Shown here piece after piece: positions 1 to 20,883 of a DNA stretch of 64,000 nucleotides. The translations under genes and the position numbers were made by a program. The notes below the pieces were generated by a model, which saw nothing but the letters and a program-made list of their open reading frames with translations, was not told the origin of the DNA and ran no database searches. Each line of letters starts with the position of its first letter. The stretch's first letter is position 1. This DNA comes from Brachyhypopomus gauderio (Eukaryota; Chordata; Actinopteri; Gymnotiformes; Hypopomidae). The stretch covers positions 6,537,875 to 6,601,874 of the forward strand of contig NC_135221.1 in NCBI RefSeq assembly GCF_052324685.1, given 5' to 3'.

Positions 1-9018
<9,018 letters not shown>

Positions 9019-10705
9019 AAACAACAACAACAGAAGCAGTGACGAGGATGATGAAACGAAGCATCTAGAAGAGAGAGAGAGAAAAATGATATGCTATAGA
9101 CCTGCACCTATAAGAAATATTTTTATTTTATATAACAGACAGATATTCTAAACAAATGAAATATTTATTTTCATTTCAGCAAAAATTGTCTACTAGCTAG
9201 CAGCAAAGACTTTTTATAGGGGGAAACTATTTATATGTCATTTCTTTTTCCTTTTTTTGGTTTATGAAGAAGAATCATGTGCCAATTTTTTCACAATTTA
9301 GAAATAGAATAATATTGTGGTGCCTTTTGCTGTATGCCGATGAGGGAGGTTCTGTTGAGTTTTTGTAACCTTTCTTAAAATGGAGTCCTGGGTTTTATAT
9401 AGACATGTTTGTCTCCTTTTTGTTTGGTTTGTTCAGGATCTCCCCATTTGAACTGTGATATAATTCAGACATCATGCAATATGGGGATCACTATTATGTA
9501 ATGTGTTCGTTTAATTGAGTAGGGGTTCATACACATGCAGGCCATTTTTTTCCTGGGTGTATACAATTGCAGTGGACATGCCACTTCCTGTCTGAGACAG
9601 GAAGTGATCTGTCCATTTGGCTGTCTGATTCTCACGTTACTGTTTTCTCTCCCCCCATCCCCCCAATCACATGTTGTTCCCATGGAAACACAGGTATGCA
9701 GGAGTTCATAGGGAGTGGTACTGTGTTGTGGTACCTGCCCCGGTGTTCAGGGTTCTCAAAATGGTGGTGCATGTACATCCAATGAATGTGTTTTCTCTCC
9801 AGTGTGAGAGAGGGGACTGTGTGTTTGTGTGTGCGTGCGAGTGTGTGCGCGTGTGTGCGTGCGTGTGTGTATGTGTGTGTGTGTTGTGCTCTGTGCGTGC
9901 ATGTCTGAGTAGTCCTGTGTTTGTGTGCTTCCGTTTTGTGTGTTTTATGTGTAACTAGCGCTAGTCTAAAGATGCGGCTGTGTTGCTGGGCGTGTGTGTG
10001 TGTGTGTGTGTGACAGTATAGCAACACAAGGGGGAGCTCTTTATCTCCTTTATGTTGGCTTTAAATTTAAACAACGGTAACAATGGTTACGGAGAAAAAA
10101 AGAAAGATGTTGGTGACTTTTTCACCACCTAGTGGCGAGATGAGCTCATTGCACTGTAACCTTCCTTCCATGTGTAGTCATTTAACGCGGAGCTGCCTGC
10201 GGAGGAACCAATCCAGCCTGATTCTAGCCTACATGGACTGACATAACCCGTTAGCTCCCATGCCCCTGTTCCTATGCCAGCAGCTTAAAGCCGCACTATG
10301 TCTCAGGACTCTCCATCATAAACCACATGACCCTATGAGCACCTTCCACTCTCAGACCTGGTTCATGGCTGAACGGCCTCCTACGTGCAGTGTTACAGAG
10401 GAGACTGTGGGGAACAATGCAGTCTGGCTGTATTAATTTGTCTGTGGAAAATCTGTGATGATAGACTTTTTTTTTAATACTGCCCCCTCTCTCTCTTTTA
10501 CTGTATGTCTGTATGCAAATCTGGAGACTTGCTGTTAGCAGTGCAGGTTTGGCAAATTAACATGCTAATTTACGATGGATGGATTGTGATTTTAGGTTTT
10601 CCTCCGGGCACCTCTAACACGTCGAGGAAGCGAACAGCAAACGTACACATGCCAAATCTCTCTTCTGGCACTTCTCACATACAAATGTGCATACAAGAAA
10701 ACACG

Positions 10706-10709
<4 letters not shown>

Positions 10710-10760
<51 letters not shown>
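10710..10760. repeat. (CA)n microsatellite
   Basis: A pure CA tract of 51 bp in the nrg2 3' region. Confidence 0.95.
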
Positions 10761-10765
<5 letters not shown>

Positions 10766-11005
10766 CAGTCCTGTGTCCTCTTTTCCAAACACACTCCTAC
10801 ACGCTCATCTAAAGCTTCACATGACTCATGGGTTTCTTTCTCTCCTTTCTCTCTCTCTCTCTGTTCTGTTCCTTCCTTCCTCTGTCTGCGACCTGAGGCT
10901 CGCCTCTCTCTGCATGTCCTAGTGGTTTTGGTAGATGGGTGCATGGTAAGCGAACAGCTGTCTTCACGGTGAAAGTGTAACTTACTTTTGATTTTGACAT
11001 TCAGC

Positions 11006-11011
11006 AATAAA
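11006..11011 (+). promoter_or_regulatory. Candidate nrg2 polyadenylation signal (AATAAA)
   Basis: A canonical AATAAA is followed about 10 nt later by a T-rich stretch. It is a candidate distal poly(A) signal for nrg2. Transcript evidence would be needed to choose it over others. Confidence 0.4.
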
Positions 11012-11030
11012 TCCCCTTTTTTTCATGTCC

Positions 11031-11959
11031 ATTCTTGACTTGGAATATGCTAGAAATTTTTGCAAGTTTTCTCAGAAAAAAAAATAGTACTTGTAAAAAA
11101 ATAATAAATAAATAAAAATAAAACCAATTGTTCATATGGAAAAAATATATCTTTATTCCTACCATTTAAAAACAAACTTAATTGTGATATCTATGTAATG
11201 TGTACATTTATCATTCTTTTGAATACTATTTATTGAACTGCGTGGTTTTGATTAATTTTATTCATTCAACACTGGCTTTAGTGCTACTGTCTCTATTCCA
11301 GTGCATTGCCCCTTCATCAGGGGGGCATCCCAGAGACGTCCACTTCTGTAGCACTGCAGACATTACAGTAAGTGACGAGAAAGGTAAGTCACTGTATAAA
11401 ACTGCATTAAAAGGTGATATTTTGCGTGAAGGAAATAATAGTGATCGAGCTCTGTATAAAAGTGATATTTCTGCGTGACAGTGTGATCGAAAAGTATCCT
11501 GTCTTTGTGGTTTTAATCATTTTGATTAATTTAACTGTTTAAAAATAATACAATAAAAACTACTAGGAATCATGGAAATATCACTTTGCAATGTCACACC
11601 TGGGCATATGCAAGATGTACTTAATAAAAGACATTAATTTTACACCTGGAAAATCTTACTCACAAAAATAGAGCAGTACATGTCATACATGTGCCACTGC
11701 TTTGGTGCGTCTTCAGGGACAACGCAGACGTTTTGATAATATATGAATTATTTGGAAATTAGGAACTGCAAGTAGTCGCATGCTGATTTAAACTCACCAA
11801 TCTCTTAATGGGAATTTGGTTTGATTTAGGCTACTGGTGTTGCTGCTTGTCATTTCTGAGTATATATCATTCTAGACATTCATGAGAAAGTTTCCTACGT
11901 TCGTTTAATTTTCACAAGATTCTAAATTACAGACACGTCCATCGCAAGAGTATGATTTA
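11031..11959. other. Intergenic stretch between nrg2 and the transposon cluster
   Basis: AT-rich. A candidate untranslated exon with an acceptor at 11301 and donors at 11368 or 11384 is the only gene-like signal. A short imperfect duplication (AAAAGTGATATTTCTGCGTG-type) lies at about 11409-11495. Confidence 0.4.
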
Positions 11960-12500
11960 TACACTCACTGACCACTTTATTAGGTACACCTTGCTAGTAC
12001 CTGGTGGGACGTAGTGGTAGTACCCCTTTTGCCTTCAGAACTGCCTTAATCTTTTGTAGCATAGATTCTGGAAACATTCCTCAGAGAGTCTGGTCCATAT
12101 TGAGATGATTTGCTGCAGATTTGTCGGCTGCACATCCATGATGTGAATCTCCCGTTCCACCACATCCCAAAGGTGCTCTACTGGATTAAGATCTGGTGAC
12201 TGTGGAGGCCCTTCGAGTACAGTGAACTCATTGTCGTGTTCAAGAGACCAGTCTGAGATGATTCACACTTTATAACATGACGTGTTATCCTGCTGGAAGT
12301 AGCCATTAGAAGATGGGTACACTGTGGTCATAAAGGGATGGACATGGTCAGCAAGAATACTCAGGTAGGCTGTGGCATTGACACGATGCTCAATTGGTAC
12401 TAATGGGCCCAAAGTGTGTCAGGAAAATATCCCCCACACCATTGCACCACCAGCCTGAACCATTGATACAAGACAGGATGGATCCATGCTTTCATGTTGT

Positions 12501-12677
12501 CAGAGGTGTCAATTTCACGTTCAGAAAGTAAAAGTCCTCACCAGGATTTTGCTCAAGCTTGCTAGATTTTCTAATTAGTGCAATCCAGGTAAAATTAGTG
12601 AAATCAACACATCCAGGAAGCCTGAGCAAAATCCTGGTGAGGACTTTTACTTTCTGAACCTGGAATTGACACCTCTG
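12501..12677. mobile_element. 177-bp hAT-type MITE nested in the Tc1-like element
   Basis: The left end CAGAGGTGTCAATT and the right end AATTGACACCTCTG are inverted repeats whose arms continue for about 50 bp (motif AGAAAGTAAAAGTCCTCACC and its complement). The insertion is flanked by a perfect 8-bp direct repeat CATGTTGT at 12493-12500 and 12678-12685. CAG-RGGTG ends and 8-bp duplications are the hAT signature. It has no coding capacity. It splits the transposase region, so it inserted after the Tc1 copy. Confidence 0.93.
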
Positions 12678-12780
12678 CATGTTGTTGACACCAAATTTTG
12701 ACCCCACCATCCGAATGTCGCAGCAAAAATTGAGATTCATCAGACCAGGCAACGTGTTTCCAATTTTCTATTGTCCAATT

Positions 12781-12999
12781 TTAGTGAGCCTGTGCAAATT
12801 TTAGCCTCAGTGTCCTGTTCTTAGCTGACAGGAGTGGCACCCTGTGTGGTCTTCTGCTGCTGTAGCCCATCCACCTCAAGGTTTGTCGTGTCATGCGTTC
12901 AGAGATGCTCTTTTGCATGCCCCGGTTGTAACGACCATTTGAGTTAATGGTTATTTGAGTTACTGTTGCCGTTCTATCAACTTGAACCAGTCTGGCCAT
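12781..12999 (-). pseudogene. Tc1-like transposase fragment
   Basis: A 72-codon open stretch on the minus strand encodes MARLVQVDRTATVTQITI and then RMGYSSRRPHRVPLLSAKN. This is the second helix-turn-helix/linker part of a Tc1-like transposase. The surrounding sequence, about 12000-12480 and 12690-13290, carries the rest in broken frames, including the region of the DDE catalytic domain. Confidence 0.8.
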
Positions 13000-13351
13000 T
13001 CTCCTCTGACCTCTGGCATCAACCTGGCATTTGCACCCACAGAACTGCCGCTCAGTGGATATTTTCTCTTTTTCGGATCATGCATTCTTTGTAAACCCTA
13101 GAGATGGTTGGGTATGAAATTCACAATAGATCAGCAGTTTCTGAAATACTCAGATCAGCCCGTTTGGCACCAACAACCATGCCACGTTCAAAGTCACTTA
13201 AATCACCTTTCTTCCCAATTCTGATGCTCGGTTTGAACTGCAGCAGATCGTCTTGGCCATGTCTACATGCCTAAACGCATTGAGTTGCCGCTGATTCGAC
13301 ATGAGCAGTTGGACAGGTGTAGGCTACCTAATGAAGTGGCCGGTGAGTGTA

Positions 13352-13525
13352 TGTCCTATGAATTTTAGTCGTGGCGCCCATCCTGTTAAACCGGTTTCGA
13401 CAAATCAACATAATAGGCATAAGTTAGGCTAAATGGGGGTTAAGGAATTTTTTTAAATAAATTAATTAATCGACTTTAATTGAAAGAAAAATAATTTGAC
13501 ATTCCCTCTTAAAAATACGAGAATA
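13352..13525. other. Short spacer between Tc1-like and CACTA elements
   Basis: About 174 bp of AT-rich sequence separates the right TA of the Tc1-like element from the left end of the CACTA element. Nothing recognisable is in it. Confidence 0.5.
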
Positions 13526-13979
13526 CACTGAAAAAAATGGTTCTTTGACTCAACAAGCCTAAATAAAAAAAACCCATTAAAACTACTTAAACATTTAAGT
13601 TTTTTGGATTTACTTGATGTAATTGAGTATATGCTATTCAGAAATGTCATTATTCCCTGAACTCAGATTAATACATTGTGTGAACGAATATTTTTTAGTT
13701 GTTTCAACTTCCAATCAAATTCAAGTTCGTTCAACTCGATGCCTGCTAAGTGTAACGTCATCGCCTTCACCATATTAGTCAGGTCAAAACTAGTGTGCAA
13801 ATATATTCACAAGTAAACTGTTTTCTTCCTGGATAAAATGCACAATATGTTTTACTATCAACACCGTCGATTTATTTTTGTGTTCAACGGCTTATAAACG
13901 TATTTTTGAGGTTAATCTTGCGCAGGGAATGCGCATGTCTGTACGCTTGAACGCGCCAAATCTAACGAGACGAAGACGA

Positions 13980-14021
13980 CGCAAGTAACGACCTGCATCC
14001 CGATTTGAGAACTTTTCCCAG
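13980..14021 (+). other. Possible 5' non-coding exon end of the CACTA transposase gene
   Basis: A strong donor (CCCAG followed by GTAAGC) lies near 14021, and an acceptor TTTTTTTCTAG lies immediately before the transposase start region at 15145. A non-coding first exon is therefore plausible. There is no transcript evidence. Confidence 0.3.
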
Positions 14022-14335
14022 GTAAGCTAGCTAAATGTTTTTAAACGGAGCTAATTCTCATTTTGGTTGAGTATGGTATTTTTAGGGAGGTCATAAATAA
14101 AGGAAATAAAAGTTTTTCTGATGCAAGAGGACCGTCTGTATTTTATATAAACCATTAGTACTCGAGTCCGGTCTCGGTCTCAGGGTGAGATGGACTCTTG
14201 AGACTGTGAACGAAACCGAGCGAGTCCTCTGAGGTGAAGTTCATTAGAAATTGAACTTTTTCGCTTTCCGATGCCGGTCAGCAGGCAGTATGGTGTTATA
14301 ATTTTCAAATTAAATCTTTCGTTTAAAGTCTATTT

Positions 14336-14629
14336 GTTAGTGACAGGCTAGCTAACGTTAGTGACAGGCTAGATAACGTTAGTGACAGTCTAGCTAACGT
14401 TAGTGACAGGCTAGCTAACGTTAGTGACAGGCTAGATAACGTTAGTGACAGTCTAGCTAACGTTAGTGACAGGCTAGATAACGTTAGTGACAGTCTAGAT
14501 AACGTTAGTGACAGTCTAGCTAACGTTAGTGACAGGCTAGATAACGTTAGTGACAGGCTAGATAACGTTAGTGACAGGCTAGATAACGTTAGTGACAGGC
14601 TAGATAACGTTAGTGACAGGCTAGATAAC
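14336..14629 (+). repeat. 21-bp tandem repeat, 14 units, near left end of the CACTA element
   Basis: Units alternate GCTAGCTAAC and TCTAGATAAC-type variants after a shared GTTAGTGACAG core, 14 units in 294 bp. It lies about 0.8 kb inside the left terminus. CACTA transposases of plants bind subterminal repeats, so this could be a binding array. That role is inferred. Confidence 0.93.
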
Positions 14630-15149
14630 CATAGTGGAGCTAAGCTAGCTAACACACTAATGCTACTGGGGAGAGCACTAAAGATAGCGACGAGCTAAAT
14701 CTTTAATTCTACTGTTTGCATACAGTTGTTTGAAAGCTAAAATGTAAGGTATATAAATGTTGCATTTATTTCTACAGTTATACTGGTGTGCGTAGGCTCT
14801 CTGAAAGTTATAAATGTCCATATAGTCAGATGTATACATGTGTAATCGGATCAGATAAGCCCAGAATTCCCAGATTGGTGCATACCTAAAAGTGTGCTCT
14901 TTCTCTCACCAGTATTTCAACAGTTGATTAACTTTTCTCTCAGTTTATTCACTTTAAAAACATATATTGTGTGCACCATTGCTCAGGTGTAGTTTTTCTT
15001 AACACTTCTATTAAATCCACCTTTACAGCTGTAATCGATGTTCAACAAACACTAACTGGCTTTGTTAACAAAGATTGTTCACATTTATCTGTGTCCCTAT
15101 CAAATTTTTGCATTAATATCTGTTATGTTTTTGTTTTTTTCTAGTGTTC

Positions 15150-17822
15150 ATGAAGTGGCACTGCAAATCCTGTAGCACTGTTCTTCCTAAAAAAGGTGAT
15201 CTTTTGAAACATTATCGATTACAACATGACTCTCTTGGTCGCCACAAGTCTCAGCCGTGCCTTTATTCTGATTGCCCATGCTCTTTTAAGACACTGAGTG
15301 CACTTCGTTCACATTTGTCAAGACAACATGCCTCAGTTGATTCCAAAGGAGTAAAGGAGGCCCTTTTCTTTTCATGTCAAAATTGTGGTGCAAGTAGGTT
15401 TTCAACAGAAAGTGATTTTTTTGCCCACCTTGGGCGTCATCTAAAGTGTCTGGAAACTGTTGACTGCGTGTTTAATCACTGTGATTTCCGGACAAATGTG
15501 TATGGAACTTTTTCTGCCCACAAAAGCAGAAAACATACTCCTCATTCCGTTGATGATTTTAAACCAGTTGTCTTACAAAGGAGTGTACATTCAGTTCATG
15601 TTGGTCTGAGTAACACAAGTCAGGATGAGGAAGATGGAGACTGTAATTATTTGTCAGTAGTTGAGGAAAAGGACTGCCCATCAAATCTTGCTTTGAGAAA
15701 ATTTGGATCAGTGCTCCTAAAATTGGAAACTACATTTCATGTTTCAGTCAAGTGCATTGACCAGTTGGTTGAAGATATTCAGTTTATTTCTGCTGTTGCC
15801 TCAACTGAGACATTTAAAGATATAATTGAAAAAACTTTGCAAAAACATAATTGTCCTGTTGATGCTTCAGTAATCACAGACTTGGCAAATGAGCTATGTG
15901 AATGCAACTTCTTAAGCAGAGCTTTAGGAACTGGTGGTCCTTTTTCAACTTCATACAAGAGAAGAGAATATTATAAAGAAAACTTCAGCATTGTGGAACC
16001 TGTGGAATACATCATTGATGCTAAGGAAAAAAATACATTCCAGTATGTTCCAATTCTTAAGTCTTTGTCCCAGTTGTTGAATGACAAGGATATATTTCAA
16101 AGAGCTGTTGAAGGCTTTGCAGCCTCCCAAAGTGATGTCCCCCAATTGAGGTCCTATTTTGATGGTACATATTTCAGACAAAATGAGTTGCTATCTGGTG
16201 GAGAATTTAAAATTTCATTGATATTGTACGTCGATGATTTTGAGGTCTGCAATCCACTTGGCACAGCACGTAAGAAGTATAAAACTACAGCAGTTTACTG
16301 GGCGTTGGGCAACATACCCTCACAACTGCGATCTGAGTTGACTTCAATTTATTTGGCAGTCCTGGGCAAAGCAGATGATGTTAAAAGATATGGCTATGCA
16401 TCACTTCTTGAACCACTTTTGAAGGACCTTAGAACCTTAGAGGAGGAAGGAGTCTTCATATCGCTGCTTGGTAAAAATGTCCAAGGCACAGTACAGTGTG
16501 TCGTTGCTGACAATTTAGGGGCACATTCCATCGGTGGATTTGTGGAAAGTTTTTCTGGGAAATACACTTGCAGATTTTGCCTCGCACAACGGTCTGAATT
16601 TCAATTAAAAGAAGTGCGTACTGGTGCTTTTCAAATGTGAACACATGAGGAACATTCTGTACACTTGCAAAGAGTGTTAGAAGATTCAAGTCTTGTTCAT
16701 TTCTGTGGTGTCAAAAGACAATGTGCCTTGACTGAAAAACTGAACCATTTTCATGTCTTGTCTGGTTACCCACCAGATTTGTTGCACGATCTTTTTGAAG
16801 GAATCATTCCTCTTGAAGTTGCCTTGTGCTTGAATGTATTCATTCAAAAGAAGTATTTGACAATACTGGAGATAAATGACGCAATAAAGTGTTTCCCTTT
16901 CAAGTGGTCTGACAAAACAAACTGCCCAAAATTGTTGTCACCTGGTTTTGCTGCTAAGAAGAGCATTGGAGGAAATGCCCATGAAAACTGGGCTCTCTTA
17001 AGATTCCTTCCATTTCTTATTGGACCCAAAATACCAGTTGATGAACCAGCATGGTTAATCCTGATGGACCTGAAAGAAGTTGTGGAAATAATTGTTTCCC
17101 CAGTACACACTCAGGAGTCCCTTGGCTATCTTGACACAAAAATATCTGAGCACAGGCAAAGATTCTTGGATGTCTTTCCAAAGGAAAATTTGTTACCCAA
17201 GCATCATTACCTTGAACATTATCCACACTTAATAGAGGCATTTGGTCCCTTAGTGGCATTGTGGACAATGCGCTTTGAGGCAAAGCACAGGTTTTTTAAA
17301 CGTGTGGTCCAGCATGCCAGTTCTTTCAAAAACATCTTGCTCTCTCTTGCTGTGAAGCATCAGCTCTTGATGGCTTATCAGACGAATGATACAAGTTGTC
17401 TGAAACCAGCTCTTTGTGTCTCACGTGTGTCTGAAGTACCTCTGGATTTGCTAAGCGGAGATGTACGAGAAGCAATACAAAGAAAAATTGTAAACAGTGC
17501 AACGTTTAATTTGGCAGATACAGCACTGTACTGTGGAACAAGGTACTCAAAAGGCATGATTTTGCCTTATGGATCTACTGCAGGGCTTCCAGATTTTGTG
17601 CAAATACAACAAATAATGATTGTTGGTGAGACTTTGGCGTTCATTGTGAAGACTTGTCAGGCCTGGTACAATCAGCATTTGAGGTCTTATGAGCTGGAAA
17701 CAACTGGGCATTTTCTAGTACTTGAGCAACAAGAGTTGTATGATGTTATGCCATTATCAGCGTACAGAGTTGCAGGGCAGACTATGGTTACACTCAAGCG
17801 TGCCATTTGCCTTCCACTCTAA
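15150..17822 (+). pseudogene. CACTA-type transposase with N-terminal C2H2 zinc fingers, one in-frame stop
   Basis: An 891-codon frame runs from the ATG at 15150, just after a TTTTTTTCTAG acceptor, to TAA at 17822. It is broken only by TGA at 16638-16640 (codon 497), and the frame is identical on both sides. The N-terminus has about four C2H2 fingers, for example CKSCSTVLPKKGDLLKHYRL, then QPCLYSDCPC..., FSCQNCG... and DCVFNHCDF.... The middle has LYVDDFEVCNPLG and VVADNLGAHSIGGF followed by YTCRFC, which resemble the RNase H-fold motifs of Tnp2 transposases. The C-terminal part has LPKHHYLEHYPHLIEAFGP and WTMRFEAKHRFFK, the usual H/GP/E block. Its role would be cutting and joining element ends. 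Which residues are catalytic was not proven. Confidence 0.8.
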
Positions 17823-17924
17823 ATCAGTATTCTTTTATAGTGCTTTTATTTTTTATATGTTTTCATTGTAGTTTTTGCTTTTCTTTTTTAACCTTCATTT
17901 TCTCCATTTTGCTAAAAGGAAAGG

Positions 17925-20883
17925 ATGTCTGAACCAGCAAAGCTGCGTGTGATTCTGGATGACCATGATATACGAAAGCTGGTCTTGCCTTCAGGGATCC
18001 CTGGTACACGTGAAGACCTGGAATTGATAATCAGAGAGACCTTTCAGCTTCAGGGAAACTTCAGCCTACTCTATAAGGATGCGGAGTTTGGTGATTTTTT
18101 TTTCCTTGACCACAACAGCAGATCTTAAAGACAAAGACACTGTCAAAGTAGTTCTTGTTGAGCCTTTGTATATAACTTTAACAGAAACTCACCCAGCAGG
18201 TCCTGTCTCTACACTGTCAGATAGATCTTCTAGTTCCTCATCTCATACTTCATCTGCTGAAACCATAATTCTCTCTTCTGCGGAGAACCGTGGGAGATCA
18301 CAACAGTGGCCGTCTCCATTTGAAATTCCAGAGTTTGCTTATGATACAGAGCTGATACTTGAGTCTGCTAATGCTGCATTTAGAAAGGATGGCACATGTC
18401 TGAACAATCCAAGCATCAAGTCCGATGTTCTTGAAAAACTGGCTGAAAGGATCTACCAGTTTTGTGCATATCCAACCAGTGAGCAGATATGTAATGTTGC
18501 TGAGGCATTAATACAAAAGCATCCATGCTTGAAGGAACCAGGTTCATTCTCTGGGTTGTATGGATGGCAAACAAGGCTAAAATATAAGATGGGAAATTAC
18601 AGGTCTAAATTGAGAAGACTGGGATGTCCAGAGCTTGTCGTCAACTCCGCCTCCAACAAGACAGCAGCAGCGACAGGGGTCAAAAAACCACGTAAAGCAG
18701 AGGTTAATTTCCTCCCCCCCTACCCCACTGGAGAATCCAAACAAAGTCTTGAAAAGGATAGGGTAGATCTTCTCAGTGAGGTTAAGAAGAAAGATAATCA
18801 GAAGACCATAAGTGAGAAGATGTCAAAAACATTTTCATATCGAAGACAGGAAGTGGTGAATGAAAACCCTGCCATAGAAGATCTTCTTCATAGATGGCCA
18901 GCTTTGTTTGAAGCTATTCAGGTATCTGCTGTATGAGTGTGTGCTAAACACTATTCCATAAGGTCCACTATATTAATATTTTTTATGTAATTTAATGGTT
19001 ACAAATCACTTAGGAGCGTAATCCCATATTCAGAAGTACTGTTAATTAATGTTAATTAATTGACTTAATGGTACATAATTGCTAGTTGCTTATTAATCCA
19101 TTTATGAACCATTAAAAAACCCTATACAGTTACCCTTAATGTGAAATGGGACTGCTAATATTACTTATATTTTCATAATTTAAAAAAATCTAATTATTGT
19201 TTTTTTTTCCTTCATAATTGTAGATAAAGGAAGAATTCAAAAGAATTACAACCATTGAACTGGAAGCAACATTTGCTGCAAATTTGGACAAGCACACAGT
19301 GAGGCTCCTGACTTTGTTCCGTGCTAAAGGAGGTGCTGCTGGACGGAAGATGTGTCCCCTTCTAGATGTTTTGAAGCAGGTATTATGGTGGTTGACAGAC
19401 TGACATGCTGCCAAATTTGCAGGTTGTACAGGTATTAGAGACCCTTTTAGAGCTAGATCCTTTCATAAACATACAAATAATATTAATTTGAGTAATACTA
19501 CTAAAAACATACATGATTGGTGTAAAAAGAGTCCCAAACTTTACCATTTTGAATTGGAAACGTGTTATTTTTGAATTGTTGCACTGCCCGTGCTGTCTTT
19601 TACAGAGTGGTGAACCCCCCTCTATTTATAATTCTGCAAAACTCATTCTCTCGATTCTTTATTTATATTCAATCATTGCCAATTAAACAAATATTTGGTT
19701 TGAGAGATGTTGCTGGAATCAAATTCAACATGGGCATTAAACAAACAAAAACAGTATAATATTTTAATATTAAATATATGTTTTAAATTATTTGTACATT
19801 GTTGCATTCTGTTTTTATTTGTATTTGGTACAAAGACTTTTGCCATGATGAGCCTAATACACAAATCAAGGAACCTCACATATTTTGTGCAAAAATGTAT
19901 TTATTCCATAATGTTTGACTCCATCAGCGCTGAGTGGTATGGTATTTCATTTGGTATGGCAATTAAAATTTATCCAACAGTGTGCGTTTCATAATACCAT
20001 TACAGTATGTAATGAGAAGACGCAGGCCAAAATTCAGCTCTGTGTAGTTTAGACATGTTGTAAATGTTTCTCTTTTTTCATTAATAGGATGAGACTACTG
20101 AAATGCGCAGAGACGTGGTGATCCGCTGCTTAATAGTGTACTTCTCTGAAAAGGTTGATGATCTCATTAAGGATTACCATGTAAGTAAATGTACAACTTC
20201 AGAAGAGATTTGTGCTTCTAAATGGTGTTTAGGTGATAGTTTTGCAGCCATTTGCGAATATGGTTGTCAGTCACAAGACCGCAATTAACTATCAATTAAA
20301 TGTAGTGTAGAAGTTCATTCACACCAGAGGTGCTGCACCAAAATTACTATAGAGGTGTGGGTGGCTATATTAGATTGCATAGCTTAATATCTCTCCAGAT
20401 GGCTACTGACCACTTGTGGAATAGCTAACATTAGAAACTGCATTTCACTAGTTTGTGTAAAATTGTAAATGTTGCTGGTTTAATTCCTCTTTCAGGCGTA
20501 ATGTGTAAAACCCGTCTTAGTGTTGATGTGCAGAAATGTGTCAATGTAGCATTAAATATGCTTTTTTATTTTAGGGTGCTTCACCTGATGAAGTACAAGA
20601 GGATCTTAAACAGCACACCATGAAAATTGTCACCAAAGGTGGTTCTACGGAGGATGACCCGTTGGATGTAGGAATTGTGCTGGAAGGCAGAGAAGTTCTG
20701 GCTGGGTTGTCCAGTGTAGCAAGGGCATGTGCCTTGCTACTGGGTCTTATTTATGCTGTCAACCTTAGTTACCCCAAACAGCTCAGGTATACATTTGAAT
20801 GTTGTCAAAAGATGCTGTTAGAACTTGACAGTGGGAAACTTTCACCAAAGGTGCACACACTGAAGTCCAAGTTGCTGTGTTAA
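17925..20883 (+). pseudogene. Second gene of the CACTA element (fish SAMD3-like/ubiquitin-like N-terminus family), spliced, one frameshift
   Basis: Exons read 17925-18921, 19224-19379, 20088-20180 and 20575-20883, with clean GT-AG borders and phase-0 joins, ending LKSKLLC and TAA. It starts about 100 bp after the transposase stop in the same orientation. The N-terminus (KLRVILDDHDIRKLVLPSG ... LKDKDTVKVV) looks like a PB1 or other ubiquitin-like fold. The C-terminus (VNLSYPKQLRYTFECCQKML ... KLSPKVHTL) is typical of abundant fish proteins labelled sterile-alpha-motif-domain-3-like. The frame shifts inside a run of nine T at 18095-18103, so the copy is broken or the base count is wrong. Its biochemical function is unknown to me. 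Position and orientation suggest an accessory protein of the transposon. Confidence 0.72.

Larger units (their letters stand above)
9019..11030 (+). other. Probable nrg2 3'UTR and downstream flank
   Basis: No coding exon is seen here. The stretch is AT-rich with TG-rich tracts (about 9816-9885 and 9990-10012) and a (CA)n at 10710-10760. An AATAAA at 11006-11011 is a plausible distal poly(A) signal, which would make a 3'UTR of about 2 kb. A perfect 11-bp stem hairpin lies at 9582-9606. The UTR extent is inferred. Confidence 0.5.
11962..13349 (-). mobile_element. Decayed Tc1/mariner-like transposon with terminal inverted repeats
   Basis: The ends are inverted repeats: the left reads CACTCACTGACCACTTTATT and the right ends AATGAAGTGGCCGGTGAGTG, each flanked by TA (11960-11961 and 13350-13351), the Tc1/mariner target duplication. 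The interior is a transposase read on the minus strand. A readable block at 12781-12999 translates to ...RMGYSSRRPHRVPLLSAKN..., typical of Tc1 DNA-binding and linker regions. No ORF spans the element, and a second element interrupts it, so it is a non-autonomous fossil. The family was recognised from its fish-specific ends and internal sequence. Confidence 0.88.

Noticed and set aside
14323-14655. Ser/Leu repeat protein on the minus strand
   Set aside because: The 21-bp repeat unit is a multiple of three and gives an artificial repetitive frame.
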